From positions 4,226,160-4,290,159 of the forward strand of contig CM046863.1 in assembly GCA_025617745.1 (NCBI GenBank): DNA of 64,000 bases. The letters run 5' to 3'. Below the pieces are notes generated by a model that was given only the letters and a program-made list of their open reading frames with translations, was not told where the DNA came from and did no database searches. This stretch comes from Heliocidaris erythrogramma. Lineage: Eukaryota; Echinodermata; Echinoidea; Camarodonta; Echinometridae. Shown here piece by piece: positions 11,895 through 24,108 of the stretch (positions are counted from its first letter, which is position 1; the number at the start of each line of letters is the position of its first letter). Made by a program: the position numbers and the translations under genes.

Positions 11895-12720
11895 CCCCCC
11901 CCCCCCCCCCTCTCTCTCTCTGAAACTAGATTTGTAAACAATTTAGTGTGAACAACTTAGGAGGAGAAAGAGAGGACTGTGTTGGCGAAGGAGAGAGGCA
12001 GAAAAGGAGACATGAGATAGACGGTGTAGAAAGAGAGAGTGGGGAGGGGTAGAGTAAGAGAGAGAGAGAGAAAGAAGGAGAGAGGAACAAAGAGAAGAAG
12101 AGAGGGAAAGAGAAAGGAAGAGAGAAGGGCAGAAAGAGGAGTGAGGGAGAGAGAAAGAGAGAAGGATAAAAGGACAGTGGAGAGAGACTGAGAGAAAGGA
12201 AATGACAGAAAGAGAGGAGAAAGCTAAAGGAAGAAAGAGAGAAAATATAGAACAAATAAAAAGAATCAATTGCTCAACCGATGACCGAAAGAATGTGAAA
12301 TAGTTTGATAGGTATAATATATTACGCATTGACGGATACAGCATTCTCTTGAAGGGGGTCCGGGCCCCGGGGGCACAAGTCTGACATAAATCTCCACCCC
12401 CCCCCCCTTAAATACAAACGTTTCAAGATAAAGTTTCTCACACTTTTCTTTTTTCAGGGCTATTTTTCACATTTTATTGAAAGGCAAAAACAAAACAACG
12501 TTTTTCACGTCTCCAGGCCCCCCCCCCCCCTCAAGGTGTTTTGGGGCTAAACTTTTTTTGCCATAGTGGGCCAACATACCCAATTTGGTGTAAATTGTGC
12601 GTGTGTGTGTGTGTGTGTGTGTGTAGTGAGGAATGCCATGAAGGTTTGATCTTGCGGGGGGGGGGGGGGGGGGGGGAGGGGATGCCCCTTGAGTCAACCC
12701 CCCCCCCCCCCCGAAAAAAA
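11895..12720. repeat. Simple-sequence block: poly-C, (AG)n, (GT)n, poly-G
   Basis: It contains poly-C plus CT at 11895-11921, GA-rich purine sequence at about 11958-12245, poly-C at 12396-12408 and 12517-12530, (GT)n at 12599-12624, poly-G at 12655-12677 and poly-C then poly-A at 12699-12719. No gene is supported. Confidence 0.8.
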
Positions 12721-12901
12721 GGGGGGAAAAAAGGGATTGATGATATCAGCCCAAGTAGCATAAATTTGGGCCCATTTAATGAAATCCTGTATTAAAGCTC
12801 CTGATTTGATACGATTTCATTTTTATTTATTATTCATGTCAGAAAATAGTCTTAGGACAGGAAAATAAAGAGTTGTAAAACCCGCAAGTCTACTTCCAAG
12901 A

Positions 12902-14490
12902 TAGTTTGTTTGTTTGTTTGTTTGTATTTATTTCCGTATTAAGAAAACGACATACATTTCATAAAATACAACGTATACATGAGCTTAAAAAACGGAGGAT
13001 GACCCAAATTCAGCAGTATTTACAAAATGCCGCTGTTCTTCCTTGGGGTCCCACATAGCATTATATATTAAAAATTATATCATAACACAATTATATAATA
13101 AAAAAAACAACATCAAAAAAAGAGAAACAAAATAATAAAAAAAACACAAATCAATCAAATTTGCAAACTACAGTCAAACCAAGTTACAAATTAATAAAAT
13201 GAAAATGACTATACCCGAACCCAGACAACCCCCCCCCCCCCCCCCCACTTATATGCTCATTTATAATATTGATTCAATAGCATTTTAAGGGATCTAATAG
13301 ATGTTGCACTTCGAATTTCATTGGGTAGTTGGTTATAAATGGAAATTCCCCTGTAGAAAAAAGTTCTTTTACAATGATTAGACTTTGGCTTTGGGAGATA
13401 TAAATTCTGATTAGAGCGGAGTGTGTAATTGGAAGTTCTTATTGTGATATTGTCAGACATATAATTTGGGGTGAAATTATGCAAAATCCTATAAATCATT
13501 GTACACATGTGTTTGTTATAGCGGCAATCAAGAAGGTCGCAACCCAATTTGTCGTGAATATGTTGATTTGATGTATGAGAAAAAGGATTGATTTTCATAA
13601 TGATGCGACCCGCTCTGTTTTGGATTTTTTGCAAAGGTGAAAGAAAACTTTTAGGAGCAGATTGCCACACAACATCTCCATAATCGAAATGTGGTATAAT
13701 GACCGATTTATAGATTAAATTTAAACTTGATTCATTTACAATATGTCTTAATCGACCAAGGAAACCGACAAGCTTGCTAATTTTTTGACACATGTTATTT
13801 ATATGAATATCCCATTTCAATTCCTTATCAATATGAAGTCCAAGGTATTTAGTAGTTTCAACCTTTTGTAAGATCATATTATTTACTTTCACATTAAGGG
13901 TATTATACTTTGCTAATATGTTACGCGTGCCAATGAGCATGCTATCAGTCTTCGTATAATTAATCAATAATTTGTTTTGAGAAATCCATTTGTCCAAAAC
14001 CTCCATCTCGGTATTTAGAGCAGATTCTACGACATTTGGATTTTTATGAGAAAAATAGATTACGGTGTCGTCTGCATAGAGATGAACTTGGCACAATTTA
14101 AAAATGTCAGGGAGATCGTTGATAAATATACAAAACAATAAAGGTCCTAAAATGGAACCCTGAGGTACACCGTGGGTTAACTGTTTTTCTTCCGATAAAG
14201 AATTATTGACCTTTGTTACTATTCTCCTATTAACTAAATAATTCTCAAACCACTTAAGGGTTAAACCCCTCACTCCAATGTCAAACAGTTTTTGTAGCAG
14301 CACTTTGTGATCGACAGTGTCAAAAGCCTTCTTTAAGTCGACGAATATTGCACCAGTATATTCGCCCTCATCCATGGCCATCATCCAGTCATCCAGCACT
14401 TTCACAAGCGCCGTCACAGTAGAGTGCTTAGCCCTAAACCCAGACTGAACTGATGAAAGTATATTGTTTTCTTGAAGGAAAACAATAAAA
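12902..14490 (-). mobile_element. 5-prime-truncated CR1/Jockey-like LINE, RT domain
   Basis: An open frame (complement 13257 to about 14480) encodes a non-LTR reverse transcriptase. It shows AFDTVDH (first catalytic Asp), GVPQGSILGPLLF, the catalytic YADDT box and a C-terminal thumb with WNxLP-type ending NQLPNEIRSA. The stop is the TGA at 13257-13259. The 3-prime UTR (about 12930-13256) ends in a (CAAA)n tail at 12902-12925, as is usual for CR1/L2-type elements. Homology begins around ILSSVQSGFRAKHST; upstream residues come from another repeat that contains poly-C (about 14540-14553), so the 5-prime part, including any endonuclease, is missing. The frame is intact over about 400 codons, which suggests a fairly young insertion. 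Confidence 0.9.
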
Positions 14491-14499
14491 GTGACAACA

Positions 14500-15170
14500 A
14501 AACTCAAGTCAAGATCCAGGGGCAGATCCAAGGGGAGCCCCCCCCCCCCCCCCTTACAACATCCTGGATCCACCCCTGAGATCATATTGCACAAAGGAAT
14601 ACATACACAGATTTCTAATGTATAAATGTGACGGTGCGTAATATATTTGTTAGAGGGAAATCCAACCGTAATAACAAGTTGCTTCAAATGAAAGAAAGAG
14701 AAAAAAAATCAGAGAAGCAGATTGGTGAAATCGGACGAAATCGGACAAGCCATAAGAAAGTTATGAATTTTTGAAAGTTGTAATCACTGTTGTGGGAATT
14801 TCAAATTGGCCGAATAGGTAATGTCACTGCGATGTACTTGATCTTTGAAGGTATAGAGGTTTGCATGGTGATACTGATAGCGTTGAAAAGGTTTACGGTT
14901 CACCATGTGGTTAGTCCATGAAAAGGACTCTTGAGTAAGAAGAAGAAAGTGGAAAAAAGTTGAGAGGAGAAGAAATGGAAAGGCGAGAGAGAAATTCAGA
15001 GATTGTAGAAGTAATCTTTCTTGAAAGTGTGAAGTCTTGAAAAGGACTGGAAACAAGATGAGAAGGCCGATAGTGGAGAAGACTCGACGTTTCGGACAGG
15101 TTGACTGTCCGTCATCAGGAGAGCCGTCACACTCCATCCTTGCCCCCTTCAAGTTCAGTTATCTTCTTCT
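14500..15170. other. Non-coding, repeat fragments
   Basis: It holds a poly-C-bearing repeat (14510-14580) that extends the LINE frame artificially, then a fragment related to the foldback at 541-1069 (about 14680-14810). No gene is supported. Confidence 0.4.
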
Positions 15171-15182
15171 TACTTCTATACT

Positions 15183-15300
15183 TGACCCCTTTTCTTCTTC
15201 TTCTGATCTTCTTCTTCTTCTTCTTCTTCTTCTTCTTCTCCTCCTCCTTCTTCTTCTTCCTCTTCTTCTCCTTCTTCTTAATTCTTCTTCCCTATTTTCC
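15183..15300. repeat. (CTT)n microsatellite
   Basis: Imperfect CTT/CTC repeat. It has poly-Leu, poly-Phe and poly-Ser shadow frames only. Confidence 0.9.
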
Positions 15301-15784
15301 ATTTCTGTTCTTCTTATTATTGTTTTACTTAGTCAAAATAATAATACATGTATAATAATAGCATTTTATTCACATTATGTGATAATTCATAGGATATGAT
15401 GGGGGGATGTAACTATCATAGAGGGATGATAAACTGCATGCAATATAATTATAGTCATTTAATTATAACGTTTTGAATTTGCTTGAATTTTGTTCGAGGT
15501 TTTTGCATTATTGCCGGAGAGGGCTGGCACAGCTGACAACTTAGTCGTTTCACAAACAGAAACGTAAATATGACTAGATTTCACAGACTAATATTATTCG
15601 TTGTAACTTTCCATTTTTAGGCCAAATACCATCAAAATACCTTCTAAATTTAAAATTTTAATTTATTGTATCTTCTGCTCGATGCACATGCATTTATTTA
15701 AAACAAATGAAGTACATTACTCTTTTTAAGAAAGAAAATACTATATGAAAATAGTGAAGTCTGATTAGTAAGCTAGCTCTAGAG

Positions 15785-15880
15785 TTCCTTGGCCAATCAT
15801 CGCACAGGAGATAGGTGACGTAAACTTATTACTCACCGCGCGCAAATTCGACATTCATTCTGTTCTTCCGGGGTTCCCAT
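15785..15880 (+). promoter_or_regulatory. Putative Myb promoter-proximal region
   Basis: Just upstream of the presumed first exon lie a CCAAT box (15793-15797 in GGCCAATCA), a CRE-like TGACGTAA (15816-15823) and an E2F-like GCGCGCAAA (15838-15846). No TATA box is apparent. CCAAT and E2F-type sites are known in promoters of cell-cycle genes such as vertebrate B-Myb. The assignment rests on motif matches and position only; the transcription start is not visible. Confidence 0.4.
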
Positions 15881-15928
15881 TGACTTTTGTACAGGCTTTG
15901 TATTTACACGTAGCGTCTACGATCGACT

Positions 15929-16000
15929 ATGGCAGCCGCCCAATTTGTTTACGTGCATTTCTCATTCATTCATTCGGGAACCATTGTTTGCGTGTGGTAG
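15929..16000 (+). other. Upstream ORF 1 in the Myb leader
   Basis: ATGGCAGCC starts a 23-codon frame that ends in TAG at 15998-16000, about 110 bp before the main start. It exists only if the leader extends this far upstream. Confidence 0.35.
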
Positions 16001-16101
16001 CATCTGGCATCCAGGAATGCAGCCATTTTCGGACGAGAAATACCCTTTTCCCTTACCAAAATCATTGCTTTTTGCATCAGTTGGATGTCCCTGAGATATG
16101 C

Positions 16102-16131
16102 ATGAATAATGAACTCGAGAAGATTAACAGG
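16102..16131 (+). other. Upstream ORF 2 overlapping the Myb start
   Basis: This ATG lies 7 nt before the main ATG in another frame, with a poor context (T at -3). It reads ten codons to the end of exon 1. After splicing, the next codon is TGA, the first three bases of exon 2. Confidence 0.5.
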
Positions 16132-19100
16132 GTAAGGCAATGAATTGTGATTAAAATGTATTTTAGAGAGCTTTTTGAGGTCGAGCTTTTTTTTTGGCAC
16201 AGCCACAGCGTCAGTAGGTAGAGTCGACACTGCACTAAGCTGATCGACATAGTCATAGTCATACAGTCAAACAGTGACCTGTCTCAGTCAGTGTCTGTCA
16301 TTGTCAACACGGCTAGTTGGATCTTCATGATATAGATCAACTTGGTTTCAACACACACGAGTGAGAATGGGGGCAAAAAGTAGATTAAGAATAATGGTCG
16401 TGGATAATCATGATAAAACATGGTTGGGAGTGCGTTGGTCATGTTGTTGTGCGATTTGGCAACACTCACCTGGCTGAACATGCGAGGCGCAAGCCGAGTG
16501 TGTTTGACACCACGATAAAACCTGCGTGTTGCCAGATCGCACTAACATGACTAACGCACGAACTCACAACCATGACATGTATTAATAGTTTTATAAAACG
16601 GGTTGGCAATATGATTATGAAGTTTATAAAACTGGTACGAACCCAGAAATGCCAAGAGTCGCACAGTCCTGGATGACATCACAGAAGCGCAGCCAACAAA
16701 AGTCATGCGCGTTCAGTGCATGCATGTAATCCCTGCGCTAAAGTAAAATGACAAACTACGCAATTTCATTGCGTTTTAAGTTTGCACGCACCAGAGGTAC
16801 GCGCAGCTCATCCATGCTTTAGCATGTTTAGAACCTTTTTGTTGTATGTTATTACTTTTTTTGCAAGGTTAGTGGTGTTGTTATTTGACTAATCAGGATG
16901 GCTACATTCTTGAACCCGTTATATAATGGTGAATAACAAGCTTAACGTTAGTACTAGGCCTACTTAGTAGTAGTCCTACCGTAGTTCCATAGCAAGAAAG
17001 TGGCAGAAAAATCACTCAGCTTGTCATGCTTGCGCTTGTTCAATTGTTCATTTGTTGATTGCAGTCGCTCAAGAAGAAGAGCCGCCCAAGAGGAGTAGAA
17101 CTTAGTTAACGCCACGGTTAGCTGAGAAGAATGTCATCATCATCTGGTCGAGGATGAAGGAGTTAGCCTGTAATTCCCGGTCTCTTAATCTGAAATTGTC
17201 ACATAACTAGTTGTTTGTGCGGTTATAATTATTTGTCATTCAATGTTTCAAAATTCCTTTGTTCTTGCTCAAATTTGGATGACATTTTTGACACAATTAC
17301 TCATTGGAATATCATTATCAGGAATAATACCAAAAAAAATAGACATTAGAAGAATATAAAATAATTTCCTGTTCAATTTCAAGTCAAATTTCAGGTGTGC
17401 AGACGTTGGACTCCCAATCATACCCCTCACTAAAATTGAAGAAAAATATATGTAACTGGTGTAGAAATATGTTCCATAGAGGGTTAGTGGGGGTACATAT
17501 TCTCTTTCCAATCAACCCAGTTAAAATAAAAATGTCACAAACAATAGCATCCAGGGAATCAATTACTAACTAACTATTCATCTCTCTTCCATTATTGTTG
17601 CCAGGATGTTAATAGTTATTGAATTTTAAAGGTAATGACCAAATATGATGTAGTCACAAACACAGTTAGGTCACACAGCCATATACTCTACAGGGCCCTG
17701 TTTCATTTATAAACTTGTTATCGATGACAAAATTAAATTACAATAACTGTTATAAGCTACTGAAATGGTTTCATTTGATTGGCTGTGAGCAAATTTGTCA
17801 TAAGTATTGTTATTGATAAGTTTTATTAAACAAGGCCCAGATGTAGTGTGTCTGGAGTCTCTGGACAGTTGCCAGCTGGACATGCCACACAAGTTAAGCT
17901 CAAGTGTGTTGTTGACAAATTAATTGAACATCTAAATCAATATCATATATTGTCTCTAGACGTATAAAATGATGATTTTCAAGTTAGCTTCTTGGATTTG
18001 ATTAGTGATTACGATGATAAATTTGCAACTTTCTTTCTTTGATTTGGTCAGTGATTACGATGATACGGACAGCGCTAGTGATGGAGATGATTTCACAGAC
18101 CAAGACATGAGTGACTCGTCTCATTCATCATCATTCTTCTCTAGGAAAGAGATTAGTAGAGCAAGATGGACTAAAGATGAGGTTTGACCATGTCTTCTCT
18201 CTTTTTACTTCTCCTTTTACTACTTCTTCTTTTTCTCCTTCTTCTCCTCCTTCTCCTTCTTCTTCTTCTCCTTCTTTTCTTCTTCTCCTTCTTTTTCTTC
18301 TTATCCTTCTTCTTCTTCTTCTTCTTTCTTCTTCTTCTCCTTCTTCTTCTTCTTCTTCTTCTTTCTTCTCCTTCTCCTTTTTATTCTTCTCCTTCTTTTT
18401 CTTCTTCTTTTTCTTCTCCTTTTTCTTCTTCTCTTTCTTCTTCTCCTTCTTTTTCTTCTTCTCCTACTTTTTCTTCTTCTCCATCTCTTTCTTCTTCTTC
18501 TTCTTCTTCTTTCTTCTCCTTTTTCTTCTTCTCCTTCTCTTTCTTTTTATCCTTCTTTCTTCTCCTTCTTCTCCTTCTTTTTCTTCTTCTTCTTCTCCTT
18601 CTTCTCCTCCTTCTTTTTTTTCTTTTTGTCCTTCTTTTTCTTCTTCTCCTTCTCTGTCTTCTTTTTTTTTTCTTCTTCTTCTTCTTTTTCTCCTATCTTT
18701 TGATTAAATCTTTTTAAAAGGTTATTTTAATGTTTTTCTTGTATCCTTAATTACCCAAACTGTCATTACTTCCACAAATGTTTCAAAATATTACCTATTA
18801 CCTTTTAATCATATAATGGCTTTCTCTGCTTGTCAAATAACAAGCTCTTGTCAGACGATCTAATCAATTCTGTCCAATCCTCGTTCCCTAGGATGACATG
18901 TTAAGACAAGCCATTGAAGTCCATGGGACAGTAGACTGGAAACTCATTGCTAGCTTCTTCCCAAACCGATCAGAGCTCCAATGCTTCCATCGCTGGCAGA
19001 AGGTTCTTAATCCTGACCTGGTAAAAGGTCCCTGGACTACAGAGGTAAGGTCAAAGGTCACTAGACAGGTCAAAACAGAGAACAGTATGGTGGTAGTATG

Positions 19101-22100
19101 AAAAATTGTTTTATCTTTATTATAGTGAAACAATATTAGTTTCATGATTGAAAGGTAATGTTTTCACAGTGTTACATGCAGAAGATACCAAATTCCAGTG
19201 AAAGGTTGCAATTCATTTAGACATTTAAAGCCATTTACTAAAGTATAGATTAAAGGATTTTCAGAATATACCGCACCATCTAGTGTATATCCTTCCAGTT
19301 TTATTGGGTCTTTCATTTTCAGACGAAACATAAAATAAACAATATCATGAACCTATTGTCTTCTATTATCCTTTTTTTTTGTTTATAGGCCTATTTCAGT
19401 CAAATATGACTATTTAAGCCGAATGAGAATAGAATGAGAGTAGTCACTAGTCAGTTGGTTAAATATATGGTACCATTCTGTCATACTTTAATGTCTATAA
19501 GGCAAGTCTATAAGTATAATTACACTAAACCTGTCTATAAAGACGACTCAAGGGAGACAAGAAAAGCCGTCTCTATGAGCAGGTGGTCTTTATGTACAGG
19601 TTCCTTAAGTACGCATTACGCATAGACAGGTGGTCTTTCTAAATAGGCGGTCACTAAAGCAGGTTTGACTGTATCTGAAAAGAATATTATGAAAGGTTGT
19701 TCAATGCGTGTACCTTACACCCATTTTCAAAAGCCTGGATTTTGCTGCATGAATACTATATACAGTGTTATATCAGGGTTAAAAACTAGAATACAGAAGG
19801 GTTGGACTGTGAAAATCACCTTGTTATAATGAGAGTTTGTTGTAACAGTGTTCTTTATAACAAGATTTTACTGTAGTGAGCATCATACATGTATAGGCCC
19901 GAATTCACACAGGTGGTAATAGATTTGTACCATGGTGTTTGCAAATTTTGTGGTATAAGTGCGCTTGATTTCGTGTGTACGCTTAGAAAGATCCAATAAT
20001 GAACTCGCGTGATAAGCAAAGTGCGCAAATTTCACGCTAGTTGCCATGGTTAGACCATGGTTTATATAATTAGTTGAAATAAACTGCGTAAATTTACATA
20101 AACCATGGTCTAAACCATGACAACTAGCATAAAATTTGCGCACTTTGCTACCAAAGCACGTTCATTATTGGATCTTTCTAAGTGAACGCGCGAAATAAAG
20201 CGCACTTATACCACAAAATCTGCATAAACCATGGTACAAATCTATTACCACTTTTGTGAATTTGGGCCATAATGTATTGAATTGGAGTCTGAAGAAAAAA
20301 AATTGTTAGAGGATTTTAACCTGGCATATGAAATTCAGATTGCAAATATCCTGTATACATTCTGCGATGAGACTGGTAATCATTTCTCAATGAATCAGGA
20401 GGACTTGTTAATCAGGCAGTTAGTGGTAGAGCTAGGCAACAAACAGTGGTCAGTTATCAGTCAGCATATACCAGGTAGAATGGGAAAACAGTGTCGGGAA
20501 AGGTAAGATTTTAATAAGTTGAATATCGTTTGTTGAGATCCATACTTGTTTTATATATCAGTTTCTGTTATAAACGCTTTTTGTTCTCAGCAGGCGATAT
20601 GTTCAATTGTTCTTATGTGTTCATCGGTTTTATTGGGTTCTATTTTTGTTTTGTTATTGTTCTGTTCTACAACATTTCTATTTTGTTGTTGTTGAACTAA
20701 TCTAAAGCAGAAACTTTTGCTACTTTAACTTTCAGAAAGTGTTAGTGGCTAGAAGTTTATAAGAGCGGCAGAAGTTCAGTATCGTAATTCAGTTATTACA
20801 CAGCATGAAAACATTCTGAATTTAAGAGACCACTTTCAAAATTTCTGAAAGTTAAAAGCTTCTGTTTCTCAGTAGATTCCATTATAATTCAGTTATTATG
20901 ATTGTTTTCTGCATGTTATGGTTGTTTTTTTCCTTTCAAACATTTGTTGTAACCTGACACAGGAGGATGAGAGAGTCGTTGAGTTGGTACGTGAGCATGG
21001 CCCTAAGAGGTGGTCTCTCATCAGCAAATATCTATTAGGTCGCACAGGCAAGCAGTGCAGAGAGAGGTATGGTGTCTTCAAAGATATGATGACTGAAGCC
21101 TCATTCATTTATTAGCTAAAGGGCGGATCACATTTGTCCGATAATGATAAGATTTTCAATTAAAGGTACAAGCTACGATATGGTGGGTACATGCGAGTAT
21201 GCTTGTGTCTGTTAATAGCAGGGCAGTTCTAGGGTATACCTTTAATGGAAAATGTTATCGTTATTGGACAAATGTGAGCAGCCCTTTAGTATAGTGCACT
21301 TGATATTTCTGTGTCTGATAACACACAGGTAAAATAGGCCTTAATTTGACAACGTATGAGGTTTTGACGATACCTATGTAACGCTGGTATGAGAACTTTA
21401 TTACACATGGAAGATGAAATCATCTGATGAATTTATGCAATGAATACAGTATTGCCCAGCCAGAATCATTCCTGTTTAACTTGCTACTCTTTCAAAGCTT
21501 AGCTTAAAGTGCATTTCTTTTTTTACCACCATTACATGGACATCACATTTATATAACATTACATACTATTTTGGTCTGCCATATTGATTCACTATGAAGC
21601 TAGAGTACTTCTCAACATAAGTGGCCATGCTTTTTACGCTGAACTCAATGTTAGCAAACATTGTTATGGTTGATAGGAGACATAGTTCCTCACTTCTTGT
21701 ATGTCACAAAATCGCCTGTGGAATGACCCATGAACAAGCCAACAAGGCTGTATGATCAACTGTTTGATAAATCACAGATATAATTAGTAAATTCCAAGTA
21801 CCTGGGAAGCGTTTCATCAAGCGTTTTGTCAGTGATTTTAATGGCAAATTTGCTCTCGGCCAATCAGAGGCAAGGATTTCAGTAGCTTATAACAGTTGTC
21901 GGTAAAGAACACTGATGAAACGCTCCCCTGAATAAACAAAAGAATTAGAATGTAAAGAACCAAATAGAATGGAAGAAAAAATTATTTATAGTGAAACAGT
22001 TAGTTGCGTGTACTTCTTTTGAAACATGGTTAACTTGGTTGGTGTTTCACTGGTAATTATTTGTTTTCAATTTGATTTGGTTTTGTTGTTTTGTTGTATT

Positions 22101-23456
22101 ATGATTTTAATCAGATTGTTTGTATGCATTATTTGATTTTAAACTGTTGGTTAAAATTGTTTATTAAATTCTTTTTAATTAAATTAGTTGAATGAAATGA
22201 TTTTCTGTTCATATTTTTTAAGTTGGGAGAAAGGAAGGGCAAAAAATAAATAAGATGTGAATTAACCTTCATAGAAAATCAATGTACTGTACCACAGTCT
22301 TTTATTTTGCTTTGAACCATTTAATTATTTATTTTTATTTCTTTGAATAACATGACAGTCATTAATATTTGGGATTGATATTTTCCTCTTCTAGATGGCA
22401 CAATCATCTAAACCCTGATATTAAGAAGTCAGCATGGACCAAAGAAGAGGACTGTATTATATACGAAGCTCATAAGAAACTAGGCAACAGATGGGCTGAG
22501 ATTGCTAAACTTCTACCCGGAAGGTATGAATTCATCAACATTCACATATGCCATTGTTTACCATTTTAGGGTTTGTGTTTTTCTTCAAGGAAATGGCAAG
22601 TGGGGTTGAAAAAAAAAATTAAAAAATAATGTCTTGTTAGTACCCAGGGTAGCCTCATCAGTACTAAATACTGTTCTCCCTGAGGGCCCTGCATATTATT
22701 ACCCCGGATTTAGCATGGCAAACGTGTAGCGCTCAGTGCATTCAAGGAATAAAATCCTACCAGGTACCCACTTACTACACCTGGGTCGAGTGTGGCAAAT
22801 GTAGATTACTTTATTGCGAAAACACGTTAGTGCCATGGCAGGGAATTGAACCCCGTACATTGTGATCTGCAGTCAGGTGACTTATCCATTAGACCACAGC
22901 ACCTCTACAAAAAATGTAGCTGTGCGCAACAAAGGTCCTTCATGTACTCACTTATCTGTGTTATTAGATACACAAATATGAAGTGCACTCCGCTTGAAAA
23001 AAACCCCTGCAGTTTACTGTCGTATATATGTGAACCCACCTTGACAATGCCCACCTCTCTACATCAAGGTCACCTTAGAATAAATGTTTTAGAACCTCTC
23101 TGCAGTGGATACATTTTCTATTTCACTTGAGGGACTTTTTTAGACAATATGATATAATAATAAAAATAATAATGATGATGATAATAATAATATATCTTGT
23201 TTATCCAGGGTAGCCTCATCAGTATTATATACTGTTCTCACTGTGGGCCCTGCAATGTTTATTATTACCCTGGCTTTAGCCGAGCGACCATGATAAGGCG
23301 CTCAAGCATTCAAGGAATTTCTTCCTACCAGGTACCCATTTACATCACCTGGGTGGAGAGTGGCAAATGTAGATTAATGTCTTGCCAAAGGAAAATATAT
23401 ATCTGTTAATGTAATTTGAACCTTATTAATGTTTAAAGGTTATAGTTTAGATGTTT

Positions 23457-23490
<34 letters not shown>

Positions 23491-24065
23491 CTTTGACCAT
23501 TTTCTACAGGACGGATAATGCCATCAAGAACCATTGGAACTCTACAATGAAGAGAAAAGTAGAGACCTGCAACCCGTACACTCCCAGCAAAATGTATAAG
23601 ACTCCACATTACACACAGACTAGTGATAACCAGGTAAGGTCACTGCCTTTAATCTCATGGTGCCCTTGCAGTTCCGAAGGCGGTTCTTGGACCCAAAAAT
23701 TCTGATATCGTATCTAATAGTTTGGGGTTCCATACTGGTATATAATAAAAGTATCAGCTTCAAATTGAAAGTAGCTGATTAAAGCAGTTTACCGTTTATT
23801 TTTCTCCAGTTATTTTATTAAATTACAATTCTACACTTTGGGAGCAATCGCCATTTTACAGGTTCATGCATGCTAATCAATGTTTCATCAAACCACAATT
23901 ATGTTTGAGATTCAAAGACTTGTCTTTTTTCTTACTATAAGAAATGAGTTCATGGTTTTTGATGTTTGATATGATAGAACAATGTTTTTGTATGAAAATG
24001 AATGATGTCAAAACAAAAAAAAAAATCACAATTGTTAACCCTGTCTTTTAATTTGTTAGTTCCCA

Positions 24066-24108
<43 letters not shown>

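Noticed and set aside
11926-12344. Two minus-strand Ser/Leu-rich frames
   Set aside because: They are the complement of a GA-rich simple sequence.
14490-14687. An N-terminal extension of the LINE protein
   Set aside because: It encodes poly-Gly and simple residues from a poly-C-containing repeat next to the truncated LINE; homology starts at about 14480.
18111-18717. Overlapping open frames of nearly 200 codons rich in Ser, Phe and Leu
   Set aside because: They translate the CTT/CTC tract in a Myb intron and have no other sequence content.
20282-20506. A 74-codon gene starting before the R2 exon a
   Set aside because: The N-terminal half is intron read-through. Only the part after AATCAG at 20399 resembles Myb.
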